Source: an uncultured Oscillospiraceae bacterium (lineage in GTDB: Bacteria; Bacillota; Clostridia; Oscillospirales; Ruminococcaceae). Taken from it: a stretch of DNA of 64,000 nt. A model generated the notes under the pieces. That model was given only the letters and a program-made list of their open reading frames with translations. It made no database searches and was not told the origin of the DNA. The stretch lies in the NCBI GenBank assembly GCA_934462925.1, contig CAKSIT010000006.1:1-64000 (forward strand). Reading direction: 5' to 3'. Below are positions 6,978 to 15,800 of this stretch, piece by piece. Every line of letters starts with the position of its first letter. Position 1 is the first letter of the stretch. Both the position numbers and the translations under genes were made by a program.

Positions 6978-8696
6978 ATGAACTACAAAAAAGCAGCGCT
7001 TGCGGCGGCGCTCGTTTCACTCATGCTTACGGGCTGCGCCAAAACGCCGCCGGAAACCTCGGGCGCGGAAAGCACGGCTTCGCTCGGTGCGGCGGAATCT
7101 GCGGAGAATAACGCAGAATCTTCGGCTGAATCCACCGCGACCATTACCGACAGCGGCAGGGCAGAGCGGATAAAGCGCTACGACGCCGACAACCCCGTTA
7201 CGGTTTATGAATGCGCGCTAAGAAGCGGCGGCAGCAAGTACGATTGCAGGGTGTATATCTATAACTTGATGGAGCAAACGGAGGACGCGTACAGGGGCGA
7301 CTGCGCCGTTGAGATATCCCAAAACGCCACGGTAGCCGACAGGACTCTTATGCTTGTAGGGTACACGCTGGGGCAGAGCGGCACGGAGTTCCCCGCGAGC
7401 GGCGAAGCGCCGTATTTCTCGGTAATAGAGCTTGAAAGCGGAAGCGTGCTTCTTTCCACGCGCGAGGACGGCGAGCTTACGCAGGCAACGCTTTATATCG
7501 TAAAGGACGGCTGCATAGCGCAGCTTGAGCGTTATTACGAAAACCCTGCGGACCGCCCCGAAAAGGGCGCGGATAAGAGCAGCTTCAACCTTTCGCGCAG
7601 CTGGACGACCGACAAGGACAGCATTATATTCGACATAAACGGCGAGAGCGTTACGGTGGACGTAGACTTTGGCGCGGCGACGCTTAAGTGCGCGCAGGGG
7701 TACGAAAGCACGGTGTACTGCGAATACAGCGGCATAGGGCAGGCGGAAAGCCTGCCCCTTTCCAACGAGGATTCGGACGATACTGTGCCGTCGAAGTGGG
7801 ACAAGGGGTTTTACACGCTTGACATTGACGGCGTACTTTACAGCTATGATGTATTGCAGTCGTTCTTCTATGCCGTTAAGGACGGCTCGTTCGTTTCGCT
7901 CGGCATGGGAACGCCCGAGGAGATGTACGGCGGGTATCTTACGGACGAAAACTGGACTGACCTTGCCGGAATAACGTTTACGGACAAGGTGGACGCGACG
8001 AATATCAGGCGCAACGAAACCAACTTTGCCGATATTTCAGAGTGCATGGGAGCGTACTGCTTCACGCAGGACGAGTTCGGCTTGAAGAAGAAGGCGCTTC
8101 TCGTTATGCCGTACAGCAGGGAGGAGTACCTGCAAAGCGCGCAGAACGCGGGCGTTGCCGCAGCGGACGTTGAGGGCGCAGACATATACTATATGATGAC
8201 GTTTGAGCGGTATTCGATGTTTTACAGTCCCGCGCCGACGCTCCTTTACGACGGCAGGCAGTACGGTTCTGTGCCGTGCGTGCCGCTGGCGTACAAGGTG
8301 GTAGACGGCGTTGCATATCAGGACTGGCACACCTACGAGCACGACCCCGACCTCAGCCTTAAGCCCGCTTTCCTTGACATAGAAGCTGTTCGCGGCTGTG
8401 AATATATCGGCAAAAGCACCATAGGCGTCGTATCGGGCATTCGCGACCCCGACACGGGCGAGTGGTCGAGCAATTGTCCGACAAAGGAGCTTGAGATAAC
8501 CGACATAGACTGCGAGCTTGACCTCTACCGTATTGACGAACATCACATAGTCGGCATAGAACCCGAGCCAAGGCTCTACACCGAGGAGGACGGCACTACC
8601 ACCGAATACACCGCATACTACCCGTTCGTATGGTACGACAAAGTCGGCGAAACTAACGCCAGCATAAACAGACTGTTTGCGTATGACGAGTGGTAA
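6978..8696 (+). CDS. Large lipoprotein of unknown function
   Basis: A 572-residue protein with a lipoprotein signal: MNYKKAALAAALVSLMLTGC, with the lipobox LTGC and the modified cysteine at residue 20. A Ser/Ala/Glu-rich linker (to about residue 55) joins this to a long polar, mostly beta-like region without cysteines or recognised catalytic motifs. It should be anchored to the outer face of the membrane. AAAGGAG precedes the ATG and a strong promoter with an inverted repeat lies upstream; a terminator follows the stop, so the gene is monocistronic and perhaps individually controlled. I do not recognise the family. Confidence 0.8.
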   Translation: MNYKKAALAAALVSLMLTGCAKTPPETSGAESTASLGAAESAENNAESSAESTATITDSGRAERIKRYDADNPVTVYECALRSGGSKYDCRVYIYNLMEQTEDAYRGDCAVEISQNATVADRTLMLVGYTLGQSGTEFPASGEAPYFSVIELESGSVLLSTREDGELTQATLYIVKDGCIAQLERYYENPADRPEKGADKSSFNLSRSWTTDKDSIIFDINGESVTVDVDFGAATLKCAQGYESTVYCEYSGIGQAESLPLSNEDSDDTVPSKWDKGFYTLDIDGVLYSYDVLQSFFYAVKDGSFVSLGMGTPEEMYGGYLTDENWTDLAGITFTDKVDATNIRRNETNFADISECMGAYCFTQDEFGLKKKALLVMPYSREEYLQSAQNAGVAAADVEGADIYYMMTFERYSMFYSPAPTLLYDGRQYGSVPCVPLAYKVVDGVAYQDWHTYEHDPDLSLKPAFLDIEAVRGCEYIGKSTIGVVSGIRDPDTGEWSSNCPTKELEITDIDCELDLYRIDEHHIVGIEPEPRLYTEEDGTTTEYTAYYPFVWYDKVGETNASINRLFAYDEW

Positions 8697-8712
8697 GCAC
8701 GTAAAATAATCA

Positions 8713-8750
8713 GCAGCCCGAGAAGCACGCGCTTTTCGGGCTGCATTTTT
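8713..8750 (+). terminator. Terminator between convergent genes
   Basis: Stem GCAGCCCGAGAAG / CTTTTCGGGCTGC (one G-T pair) followed by ATTTTT. It ends the lipoprotein transcript and may work in reverse for the convergent acetyltransferase. Confidence 0.75.
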
Positions 8751-8758
8751 ATGCGGAA

Positions 8759-9235
8759 TTATGCTAGTTTGCAAATCATGATGTATTCCGATTCGTTCTC
8801 GCCGACAATTTCAAAGCCCACGCTTTTGTACATTTTTACGGCGTAGTTTTCTTTCTGCACCGCAAGCGAAACCTGCTTATAACGCTTTGCCCGCAGCAGG
8901 GCAAGTATTGCTTTCATAAGCGCCGTTCCTATTCCGCGCTTTCTGTACTGCGCATAAAGGGAGATAGCTAGGGACGGCGTTTCATTGTCAACGTGTCCGT
9001 AATCGTCCATAATGCGCGCCCATACCGCGCCGACAGGCTTGTTATCCGCCTGTGCGACAAGACAGCAGTCGCCCGCTCTTTTTCCAAAGTCGGAAATGTA
9101 CACCTGCAGCTCGGGCTTGCTTACGATATCGCGCGGAGGCGGCTGCGCCCCCTGTGGGACAAAAATCGCCTCATAAAGGAAGTCGCTTAATATGCCGTAT
9201 TCCGTTTCGGTAATTTCGCGAATCGTATATTCCAT
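8759..9235 (-). CDS. GNAT-family N-acetyltransferase
   Basis: A 158-residue single-domain acetyltransferase. It shows the expected order: N-terminal IREITETEYGILSDFLYEAI, the central strand with SLAISLYAQYRKRGIGTALM (acetyl-CoA binding R-x-x-G-x-G/A as RKRGIGTA, about residues 98-105), and the C-terminal NYAVKMYKSVGFEIVGE. The acceptor could be a small molecule or a protein N-terminus; nothing nearby tells. The ribosome site AAGGAG precedes the ATG by a few bases. Confidence 0.85.
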   Translation of the reverse strand: MEYTIREITETEYGILSDFLYEAIFVPQGAQPPPRDIVSKPELQVYISDFGKRAGDCCLVAQADNKPVGAVWARIMDDYGHVDNETPSLAISLYAQYRKRGIGTALMKAILALLRAKRYKQVSLAVQKENYAVKMYKSVGFEIVGENESEYIMICKLA

Positions 9236-9311
9236 AAATTCTCCTTAAGAAGTAATTGAACGCTTCACTTAGCATTCTTATACGAGATAGCGATATGACA
9301 CGGTGCAGAAA

Positions 9312-11336
9312 TCACCGCTTCATCTTATGCTCAAAGAACCCATATGCGAAGCTTATGCACAGCAGCGTAATACCGAAGCCTATGAACATAAGCGTGCGCC
9401 CCATGGCGTTTATCCCCGAGAAGTCGATAAGGAACAGCTTTGCGGAGGACAGCAGCGCCAGCGCCAGCCCGAAGCGCCTTGTAAGCGGGCGCTCGCGCAG
9501 GAAGCCGTAGGTTATCCACGCCGCGGCGGTAAGCAGGTACACAATGCTTATAATGCAGCTTGTGAACGTCACCCAGTTGTTTACGCCGAGAACGAGCGTT
9601 GTAATAAACAGCCCGTAGGACGACACGATAAGCGCCACGGACCGTACCGCGCGCCCAGAGAGCGCCTCAATGCGCTTTACCGCGTCAAGCACGGAGGCGA
9701 GCGACACGAGATTTGCTAGGATAACGAGAATTATAGCGCCCACGCTGTCCGCAGTTATTTTTGCGGAGGCGATGTTAGCGCCAAGCAGCCAGCACAGCCC
9801 GAGGAAGTCGAGTATCAGCGCGCTTATGCCCGCGCCCTTGCCCATAAAGGAGAGCTTTCCCGCCGTAAACCCGAGCGCCAGCCACAGCAGCGCGCTGAAC
9901 GCCGCCGCATAGAACCCGCCGCCCGCGTGCGCGGAGAACGGCGACGAGAGAATGTCGTAGATAATATACACGCCGAAGAAGCCCGCGTTGAATATTGCAA
10001 GCGCGCTGTAGGCGGAGAAAAGCGGGCTTCTGCACCCCTTTGCCGCCCGACATATCATAAGCGCTATGAACGCCGCAGCGTTCACGCCAAACTGCACGGG
10101 GAACGCGCTGTTTTCGCTGTTAAGCAACCCTATCGTAAGGAAAAGGAACTCCGACGCGCCAAGCACGCTGTAGCCCCACGCGCGCAGGTAGCGCCTGTCC
10201 GCGTAGAGCCCCGCAAGCGCGAGCGCCGTGCCGTAAACCGTAAGCGCCACGATAAACCACCGCCCGCTTACAAGCGCGAAAAGTCCGATAGGAACAAACG
10301 CCAGCACCGTGTTTACAAGCGCAGTCGTAAGCTTGCTGCCGTCGTAGCGCAGCTTTGCCGCTATTGCAAGCACAGCCATTACCGCCGCAATACAAAGCGT
10401 AGCCGCGCCGCCCGTTTCGCGGGAAACCTTTTCCCACAGTATCATAAGCGTAAACAGCCCGCCGAGAACGGACGATATCACGAGCAGCGCGCCGCCGCCT
10501 GCTTCAAGCGTGCCGCCGTTGCGCATGGAGCGTATAAACTGCGCCCCGACGATAAGCCCGTATGCCAACAGCGTAAATCCAACGGATATGGCGAGAATAG
10601 GCAGAAGCTCGCCGCGGTATGCCCTGTTTGCTACAAATATCACCGCCCACGTAAGCACGAACGAGCATACAAGCCCCGTCCACAGCGCGCACTGCCATTT
10701 CTTTTTGTGCGAGAGTACGTAAGCCGCCGCCTGAGTAAGCAGCACAACGGCAGCGCCCGCAATAAGACCCGCGCGCGCGTCCGCCTCCGCGAAAAAGGGC
10801 GGCACTGCGCATACAAGCGCCGTGCAAAGCACCATGCGCGAGTCGTAGCGCCACGCGAACAGCACGCCGACAGCCGCCGTAAGCGCCGCGCCGACTATCG
10901 CGCCGACGCACCCGAACGCCTCGAGCGAATAGTAGCTTACAAGCACCGCCACGGACCACTCCACAAGAGCGCCGAGGGTAAGCGTTCGTGCGAAGACCTT
11001 GGACTTCTTTCTGTAGAAGAACTCGCCCGCGCCCGCCATAAGCGCGCCGACAAGGTACATAAGCCCGCCGCGCACCTCGCCCGAGAGGTAGCCCTCGGAC
11101 ACGGCTGTAAACGCGATAACGCCGATTATGATAAAGATAACGCCGATTTTGCTTAACACGTTAAGCCCTACAAACATCTCCCCGCCCGATACGGGGGCTT
11201 TTGGGGGAACGCTCGCCGTGGGCTGCGGCGCGGCATATTGGTTCTGCGCCGCGTTATTGTTTGTGGGAGAGGGCTGCTGTGGATTTTGCTGTGTGCTGAA
11301 ATTATTCCGGGAATTTGCGTTATAATTGTCATCCAT
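9312..11336 (-). CDS. DUF2339-type polytopic membrane protein
   Basis: A 674-residue protein. I chose the ATG at 11336 (MDDNYNANS), which has AAAGGAC upstream, over a TTG 18 bp earlier. After a Gln/Asn/Pro-rich cytoplasmic leader of about 50 residues, LNVLSKIGVIFIIIGVIAFTA begins a run of well over a dozen hydrophobic helices with short loops. This layout and the GLNVLSKIGV start resemble the DUF2339 family, whose function is unknown. It is the last gene of an operon with an ECF sigma factor and a 79-residue membrane protein, so it is a candidate target or sensor of that system. Confidence 0.7.
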   Translation of the reverse strand: MDDNYNANSRNNFSTQQNPQQPSPTNNNAAQNQYAAPQPTASVPPKAPVSGGEMFVGLNVLSKIGVIFIIIGVIAFTAVSEGYLSGEVRGGLMYLVGALMAGAGEFFYRKKSKVFARTLTLGALVEWSVAVLVSYYSLEAFGCVGAIVGAALTAAVGVLFAWRYDSRMVLCTALVCAVPPFFAEADARAGLIAGAAVVLLTQAAAYVLSHKKKWQCALWTGLVCSFVLTWAVIFVANRAYRGELLPILAISVGFTLLAYGLIVGAQFIRSMRNGGTLEAGGGALLVISSVLGGLFTLMILWEKVSRETGGAATLCIAAVMAVLAIAAKLRYDGSKLTTALVNTVLAFVPIGLFALVSGRWFIVALTVYGTALALAGLYADRRYLRAWGYSVLGASEFLFLTIGLLNSENSAFPVQFGVNAAAFIALMICRAAKGCRSPLFSAYSALAIFNAGFFGVYIIYDILSSPFSAHAGGGFYAAAFSALLWLALGFTAGKLSFMGKGAGISALILDFLGLCWLLGANIASAKITADSVGAIILVILANLVSLASVLDAVKRIEALSGRAVRSVALIVSSYGLFITTLVLGVNNWVTFTSCIISIVYLLTAAAWITYGFLRERPLTRRFGLALALLSSAKLFLIDFSGINAMGRTLMFIGFGITLLCISFAYGFFEHKMKR

Positions 11337-11356
11337 AATGCTGTCCTTTCGCAAAG

Positions 11357-11596
11357 TCAGTGCTGGTCGATATGCCTTATAAGCGCGCCCGCGCTTGCCG
11401 CGGGAATACGCCCGCGCCCTACGCCGAACGCTATTGCGACTACCGCCGCTGCCGCCGCCACGGGTACGGCTACCGCTACAAAGCGCTTAAGCAGCGTTTT
11501 GTCAAGCCTGTCCGCAAGCAGCATTTCATGCACGAAGCTCTCCTTTATTCCGCACAGAGCCTCGTCTACCAGCTCGTTTGTCAGTTCAAAGCTCAT
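11357..11596 (-). CDS. Small single-pass membrane protein, possible anti-sigma factor
   Basis: A 79-residue protein with an N-terminal polar helix (ELTNELVDEALCGIKESFVHEML), one transmembrane segment (about residues 38-60, rich in Ala and Val) and a short tail. AAGGAGG precedes the ATG. It follows the ECF sigma gene by 18 bp and precedes the DUF2339 gene by 20 bp. Position and topology (cytosolic N-terminal domain, one TM helix) suit a minimal anti-sigma factor, but it has no zinc-binding HxxxCxxC motif, so this is inference from context. Confidence 0.6.
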   Translation of the reverse strand: MSFELTNELVDEALCGIKESFVHEMLLADRLDKTLLKRFVAVAVPVAAAAAVVAIAFGVGRGRIPAASAGALIRHIDQH

Positions 11597-11614
11597 TGCC
11601 TTTCCTCCTTTTGT

Positions 11615-12169
11615 TCACACGCTGTAGCCGTGGCTTTCAAGAAAGCCGCGAAGCTTTTTCAGCGTCCGCGATATGCGCGACTTTACCATGCTGTCGCTTG
11701 TGTTAAGGCGCGCGGATATCTGCGAGATGTTTTCCCCGAGCCAGAAACGCCGCATGAATATAACGCGCGTGTTCACGTCCTGCTCCTCAAGGAAGCTGTT
11801 GAGCAGGGCGCTGAGTTCCTTTTCGCTCAGCCTGTCCTCCGCGCTCATGCTGCCGCGAATGCACTCGCCCAGCTCCTCCAGCGGGAGAGCGTCCTCTCCG
11901 CGCTTTGCGGCGTGATTGTATTTGTAACGGTTTATCGCCGTCCTGCGCGCAATGACGCATAGATACGCAGACAGGTGTTCGGGCTTTGTGGGGGGAATGC
12001 TCTCCCACGCGCGCAGGTACACGTCGTTTTCGCATTCCTCCGCGTCCTCCGCGCTGTGCAGTATGGAATACGAAACGCTCTGTATAAGCCTGCCGTACTG
12101 CGCGCGCACCTCTGCCAGCGCTCTTTCGCTGCGCTCAAAGAACAGCGCGATTATGTCCTGGTCGCACAT
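11615..12169 (-). CDS. ECF-type RNA polymerase sigma factor
   Basis: A 184-residue group 4 sigma factor. Region 2 covers about residues 20-95 (RLIQSVSYSILHSAEDAEECENDVYLRAWESI, then AYLCVIARRTAINRYK). Region 4 covers about 120-180, with the helix-turn-helix ENISQISARLNTSDSMVKSRISR. AAAGGAG precedes the ATG. Its promoter at 12299-12327 lies about 125 nt upstream. It heads an operon with a small membrane protein and a DUF2339 protein, so it probably answers an envelope signal. Confidence 0.9.
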   Translation of the reverse strand: MCDQDIIALFFERSERALAEVRAQYGRLIQSVSYSILHSAEDAEECENDVYLRAWESIPPTKPEHLSAYLCVIARRTAINRYKYNHAAKRGEDALPLEELGECIRGSMSAEDRLSEKELSALLNSFLEEQDVNTRVIFMRRFWLGENISQISARLNTSDSMVKSRISRTLKKLRGFLESHGYSV

Positions 12170-12298
12170 AACTGCTCCTTTCGCCGCTTTTCTGCGTCCT
12201 TACTGACTAAGACAGCATTCCGCAGAAAGGGTCGCGGCTTTTTTACAAAAAATACCCCGTCATAAGCAAAGGGTCGAATAATTATAATGTCCATAAAT

Positions 12299-12327
12299 AT
12301 TGTAGCACATTCTCGCGGATTTTACAA
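12299..12327 (-). promoter_or_regulatory. Probable promoter of the ECF sigma operon
   Basis: Minus strand: TTGTAA (12327-12322), 17 bp, TACAAT (12304-12299). This is a housekeeping-type promoter, so the sigma gene may not depend on itself alone. Confidence 0.6.
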
Positions 12328-12356
12328 CCCTTTACAGCCGAAAGTGAGGTATAAAA

Positions 12357-12383
12357 AAATCCCGCCAAAAAGTGGCGGGATTC
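12357..12383 (-). terminator. Terminator hairpin, left duplicate flanking repeat A1
   Basis: Stem AATCCCGCC / GGCGGGATT with a run of T residues on the minus strand. This 27-bp block is repeated exactly at 12573-12599, on the other side of element A1. Before the insertion it would have been the terminator of the small peptide gene at 12603-12671. Confidence 0.8.
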
Positions 12384-12572
12384 CAGCTTGTTGAAAAAGT
12401 CCATTTTGCCCGCGTATGCGGGCTTTGAAATAACTTTTTTGCCTCGGGTTTCCCGAGGCAAAAAACACTTCTATCCGCACAAGTGTGTACGCGACGCTGC
12501 GCTTACGCAACCGTGCGCGCAGCGCGGATGTCCCGTCGGAAAACCCCCGTATGGGGGTTTTTCGACGGTCTC
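12384..12572 (+). mobile_element. MITE-like repeat family A, copy A1 (189 bp)
   Basis: Begins CAGCTTGTTGAAAAAG and ends TTTTTCGACGGTCTC; the second terminus read in reverse (GAGACCGTCGAAAAA) resembles the first, giving imperfect 15-bp terminal inverted repeats. Inside lie hairpins CCCGCGTATGCGGG, TTGCCTCGGG / CCCGAGGCAA, a variable GC-rich one, and ACCCCCGTATGGGGGT. It is flanked by exact 27-bp direct repeats (12357-12383, 12573-12599), each a whole terminator hairpin. Its fourth hairpin region (about 12485-12525) has diverged from copies A2 and A3. It carries no gene. Confidence 0.85.
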
Positions 12573-12599
12573 AAATCCCGCCAAAAAGTGGCGGGATTC
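12573..12599 (-). terminator. Terminator hairpin, right duplicate flanking repeat A1
   Basis: Exact copy of the 27-bp hairpin block at 12357-12383. It lies 4 bp after the stop codon of the small peptide gene on the minus strand, but now runs into element A1 rather than the original T-rich DNA, so its termination strength may be reduced. Confidence 0.75.
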
Positions 12600-12602
12600 A
12601 GC

Positions 12603-12671
12603 TTATTTACCCTTGGCTGCCGACAGCAGAATCAGAACGGGTATAAGGATAATATAAAGAAGCGTTAGCAT
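12603..12671 (-). CDS. 22-residue hydrophobic membrane peptide
   Basis: A very short gene: the peptide begins MLTLLYIILIPVLILL and ends in a lysine-containing polar tail (AAKGK), forming one transmembrane helix. It has every gene signal: promoter TTGACT-17 bp-TATAAT (12733-12761), an ideal GGAGGTGCGCC before the ATG, a hairpin in the leader (stem GCCGCC / GGCGGC, about 12696-12714) and a terminator just after the stop. No protein partner lies on the same transcript. It might be a type I toxin-like peptide, or a regulatory subunit of a membrane complex. No antisense RNA is evident. The function is unknown, but the gene call is well supported. Confidence 0.65.
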   Translation of the reverse strand: MLTLLYIILIPVLILLSAAKGK

Positions 12672-12732
12672 GGCGCACCTCCGTTGGCTGTATAAGCTCC
12701 GCCGCTTACGGCGGCTTCTTTCTCTTGATTAC

Positions 12733-12761
12733 ATTATACTGCGCGCGGGGGCGTAAGTCAA
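12733..12761 (-). promoter_or_regulatory. Sigma-A promoter of the 22-residue peptide gene
   Basis: Minus strand: TTGACT (12761-12756), 17 bp, perfect TATAAT (12738-12733). Transcription starts near 12726 and gives a leader of about 55 nt with a stable hairpin. Confidence 0.8.
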
Positions 12762-12803
12762 CGAATAAATGGGCTTAATACGCCGCATTTATAAAAGTGT
12801 GCC

Positions 12804-12832
12804 AAAAAAGGGACTGCGCAGGCAGTCCCTTT
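12804..12832 (-). terminator. Terminator after the GLUG surface protein gene
   Basis: Minus strand stem AAAGGGACTGC / GCAGTCCCTTT followed by more T residues, 7 bp after the stop of the 1341-residue gene. Confidence 0.85.
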
Positions 12833-12838
12833 CAGGAT

Positions 12839-15800
12839 TTATTCGTTTACGGTGTTCTTACTTTCTTCGGAATCCTTCTCCGCGTTCTGCGCGGCTTCTT
12901 CGGGCTTTTCGGCCTGTTTTGCCGCCTTTCTGGCGGAGTGCTTCTTCTTAATAAGAATCGTCCACAGAACGATGTTGATTACCGCCACAAGCGCGCAGCC
13001 GCCTATAATAATCGCCGTGAGGTACTCGAACGGCCTGCGGCACACGCAGAACGAGCCGCTGCCGTTTTCGAGCGAGGGCGCTTCTACGATAAGGTAGCTG
13101 CCGTTTTCGGTGAACTTCACGGACTTCCACGCGCCGTTTACGTATTGCATAACGTCCGTTGTACCCTTGCCATGCGGCGCAAGGAAGCGCAGCCGCGACG
13201 TGCTGCCCTGCGGGATATCGCAGGAGATGGTTACGAGCCGCAGCTCGCTGTTTTCGTCGGGTGCGAACACGCTGCTGCTCTGCGTTTCAACGCTTATCGT
13301 GCTGCCGTCGCCGAAAACGCCGTCCGCAAGCACCAGCGCAAAGCCGTCCTCGGATTTCTGCGCGCTCTCTATCGAGGTGACGTAGGGCGTGTAAACGGCT
13401 TGCGCAACTACGGGGTAGGTAATGCAGCTGCTGTCGAACTCAGACCACTGCGCAAAGCAGCCCTCTTTTTCGGGGATAGCGGGGAAGTCGCTCTCGGAGA
13501 GCGCTCCGCCGTATTCCACGCGCACGGTGGAAAGCTCCTCGCCGTCCACGGTAAAGGTAACGCTTATCACGGCCGCGCTGCCCGCAAGCTGCGCGAACGC
13601 CTCGTAATCCACGGGGTACGCCTTTTTCGCGTAGCTTATGCCGTCAACGCCCGCCGTGCCTCTGTCTACAAAAACGTTGCCGCTTAATTCCGTGCCGTCG
13701 TCGGAGAAATCCACGTAGCCCGCGATAGCGCCCGCGCGCTCGGTGCAGTCGGACACATCAAGGAGCGCTGCGTTGTCCGTAAGGATAAGCCCCTGCCCCG
13801 CAATGCCGCCGACATAGCTTGAAGCGCTTATTGCCGCACGGGAAACGCACTTTCTTATAGCGGCGGTGGAGTAGCCCGCGATGCCGCCCGCGTAGCTGCC
13901 TGCGGTGCTTGTTACCTTGCCGCTTTCGGTGCAGGCGTTTACCGCGCCCATGTCCATTTTGCCGACGATACCGCCGCCGTAGTTCTTTTTCACGGTTATC
14001 TCGCCGTAGTTTGCGCTGCTTTCGATAACGTCGCGTATTTTATAGCTGAAGCTCAGCGACGTGTCGCCGTTGCGCGCTATGTCGTCCTCGGGGTCGAAGT
14101 CGAAGTCTATTGCCATAGAACCCGTGATACCGCCTACATTCACGTCGCCCTGAACGCCGCCGTAGTTGGTGCAGGCAAGCGCCTTGCCCTGCCTGCTTGT
14201 AGAGCCGTCCTCGGAAACGTCCGTTGCAACGCCGTCGCCGCCCTCGTCGTTGTTCATTGCCTTGTCCTTAAGCTCCTGCAAAATGTCGGCGATATTCTGA
14301 AGCTCATCGTTTATCTCGCGCATATCGTCAAGCAGAACGTCCCCCTGCGCGGAGGCGGTGCTGCTTATAGAGGACAGCGCGTTCGTTATCCCCGCAAAGT
14401 CGTTGGAGAAGCCGTCCACAGCAGCGCTGTATTCGTCGTCCGCCGCGGGGAACTCGATAACGGGCTTGTCTGCGAGGGAATGCACGGTATCAGAAAGTAT
14501 GTCCACCGCGTCAGAGAACGCCGCGCACGCGTCTGAGAGGTAGCCCGAAGCGTCCGAAGCCGCCTCGGAAGCGCCCGCGAGCGTATCAAGCGCCGCAGAG
14601 AGCGAGTCCGCAGCCGCGTCGAAATTCTTCTGCGAGGAGGAGATGGCGTCCGAAGCCTTTGAGAGCTTTGATGCGGCGGAGGAGATAGCGTCAAGGCTGT
14701 CGCCGAGCGCGCCGAGGTCTACCTGCTCGTTTATCTCGGCAAGCGCGTCGTTCACATCGTCCATAGAGTCGGAGATGGAGGACAGCGCGCTGTTAATGCG
14801 CTTCATCTGCTTTGAGATTTCGTCGTATGCGTCCTCGGGAACGTCAGAGTCCTTTATTTTGTCGAAGGCGTCGTTTGCGTCCTTTATTGCTTTCTGCGCC
14901 TTATCGAGCGCGTCCGCAAGCTCGCCCGCAGCCTTTTCAAGCTCTGAAAGCCCCTCGTTCAGCTGCTTTGAGTCGATAGCGTCGTTTATCTTGTCCGCAG
15001 CCGCGGAGAGGTGGTTCGCAGCGCTTGCAACGTCGTCTGCGGCAGATGAAAGCTCGTCTTTTATCTTGTCTGTGTCAGGGGTCGTGGAGGAAGCCTCGCC
15101 GATTGCGATAGCGATATGCACCGCCGCCTTGCTGAGGTCGCCTGCCGCGCTCGAAAGCTCGTCGAAGCCCTCCTGCATTTTTTCCGCGTCAACAGAACCC
15201 GCTATCTTTTCAAGGGCGCTGCTCATTTTGCTGAGCGCCTTTGTAACGTCCTGCATACTGCTGCCAAGGCTTGAGAGCGCGTCGCCAAGCTGCTTGAAGT
15301 CGCTTCCCGTGAGCCATTGCTCAAGCTCGTCGCACGCCTTGCCTATTTTTGTGAGCGCCGCTGTTACGTCCTTAACGCTGCCGTTTACGTCCTTAAGCGA
15401 GCTTATAATTGACGTTAGCGCCGCCTGTACCTTGTCCGTGTCGCCGAGCGACTTGCGCAGGTCGGACACCGCCGCGCTTATGTCGTTGAGCGCGGAGGAA
15501 ATATCGTCGAGCGCGCCGTTGAGTATGTCAAGCCCCGCCTTGCCCTCGTCTATGGCGTTTTGCATATCGTCGTTGGCTGCGCTAACGCTGTCGAACGCCG
15601 CTTCAAGCGCGCTGCTGAACTCGCTCATAAGGTCGAGCGCCTCGGAGAAGCCGTCAAGCGCGGGCGCAAGCCCGTCAAGCGCTTCGTCCGCGCGCGCGGA
15701 AACCTCGTTTATGCCGTCCGCCCAGCCGTTGTAGATGTTTTCGGTGCGGTCGGCTATGTCGTCAGCGGACTGCCTGAGCTTATCCATCTGCCATGTAAGC

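Noticed and set aside
12388..12657. Open frames in the family A repeats beginning MKKSILPAYAGFEITFLPR, seen at 12.4, 33.5 and 45.1 kb
   Set aside because: They look conserved only because the repeat is conserved at DNA level. There is no ribosome site, and the frames end at different places in the flanks.
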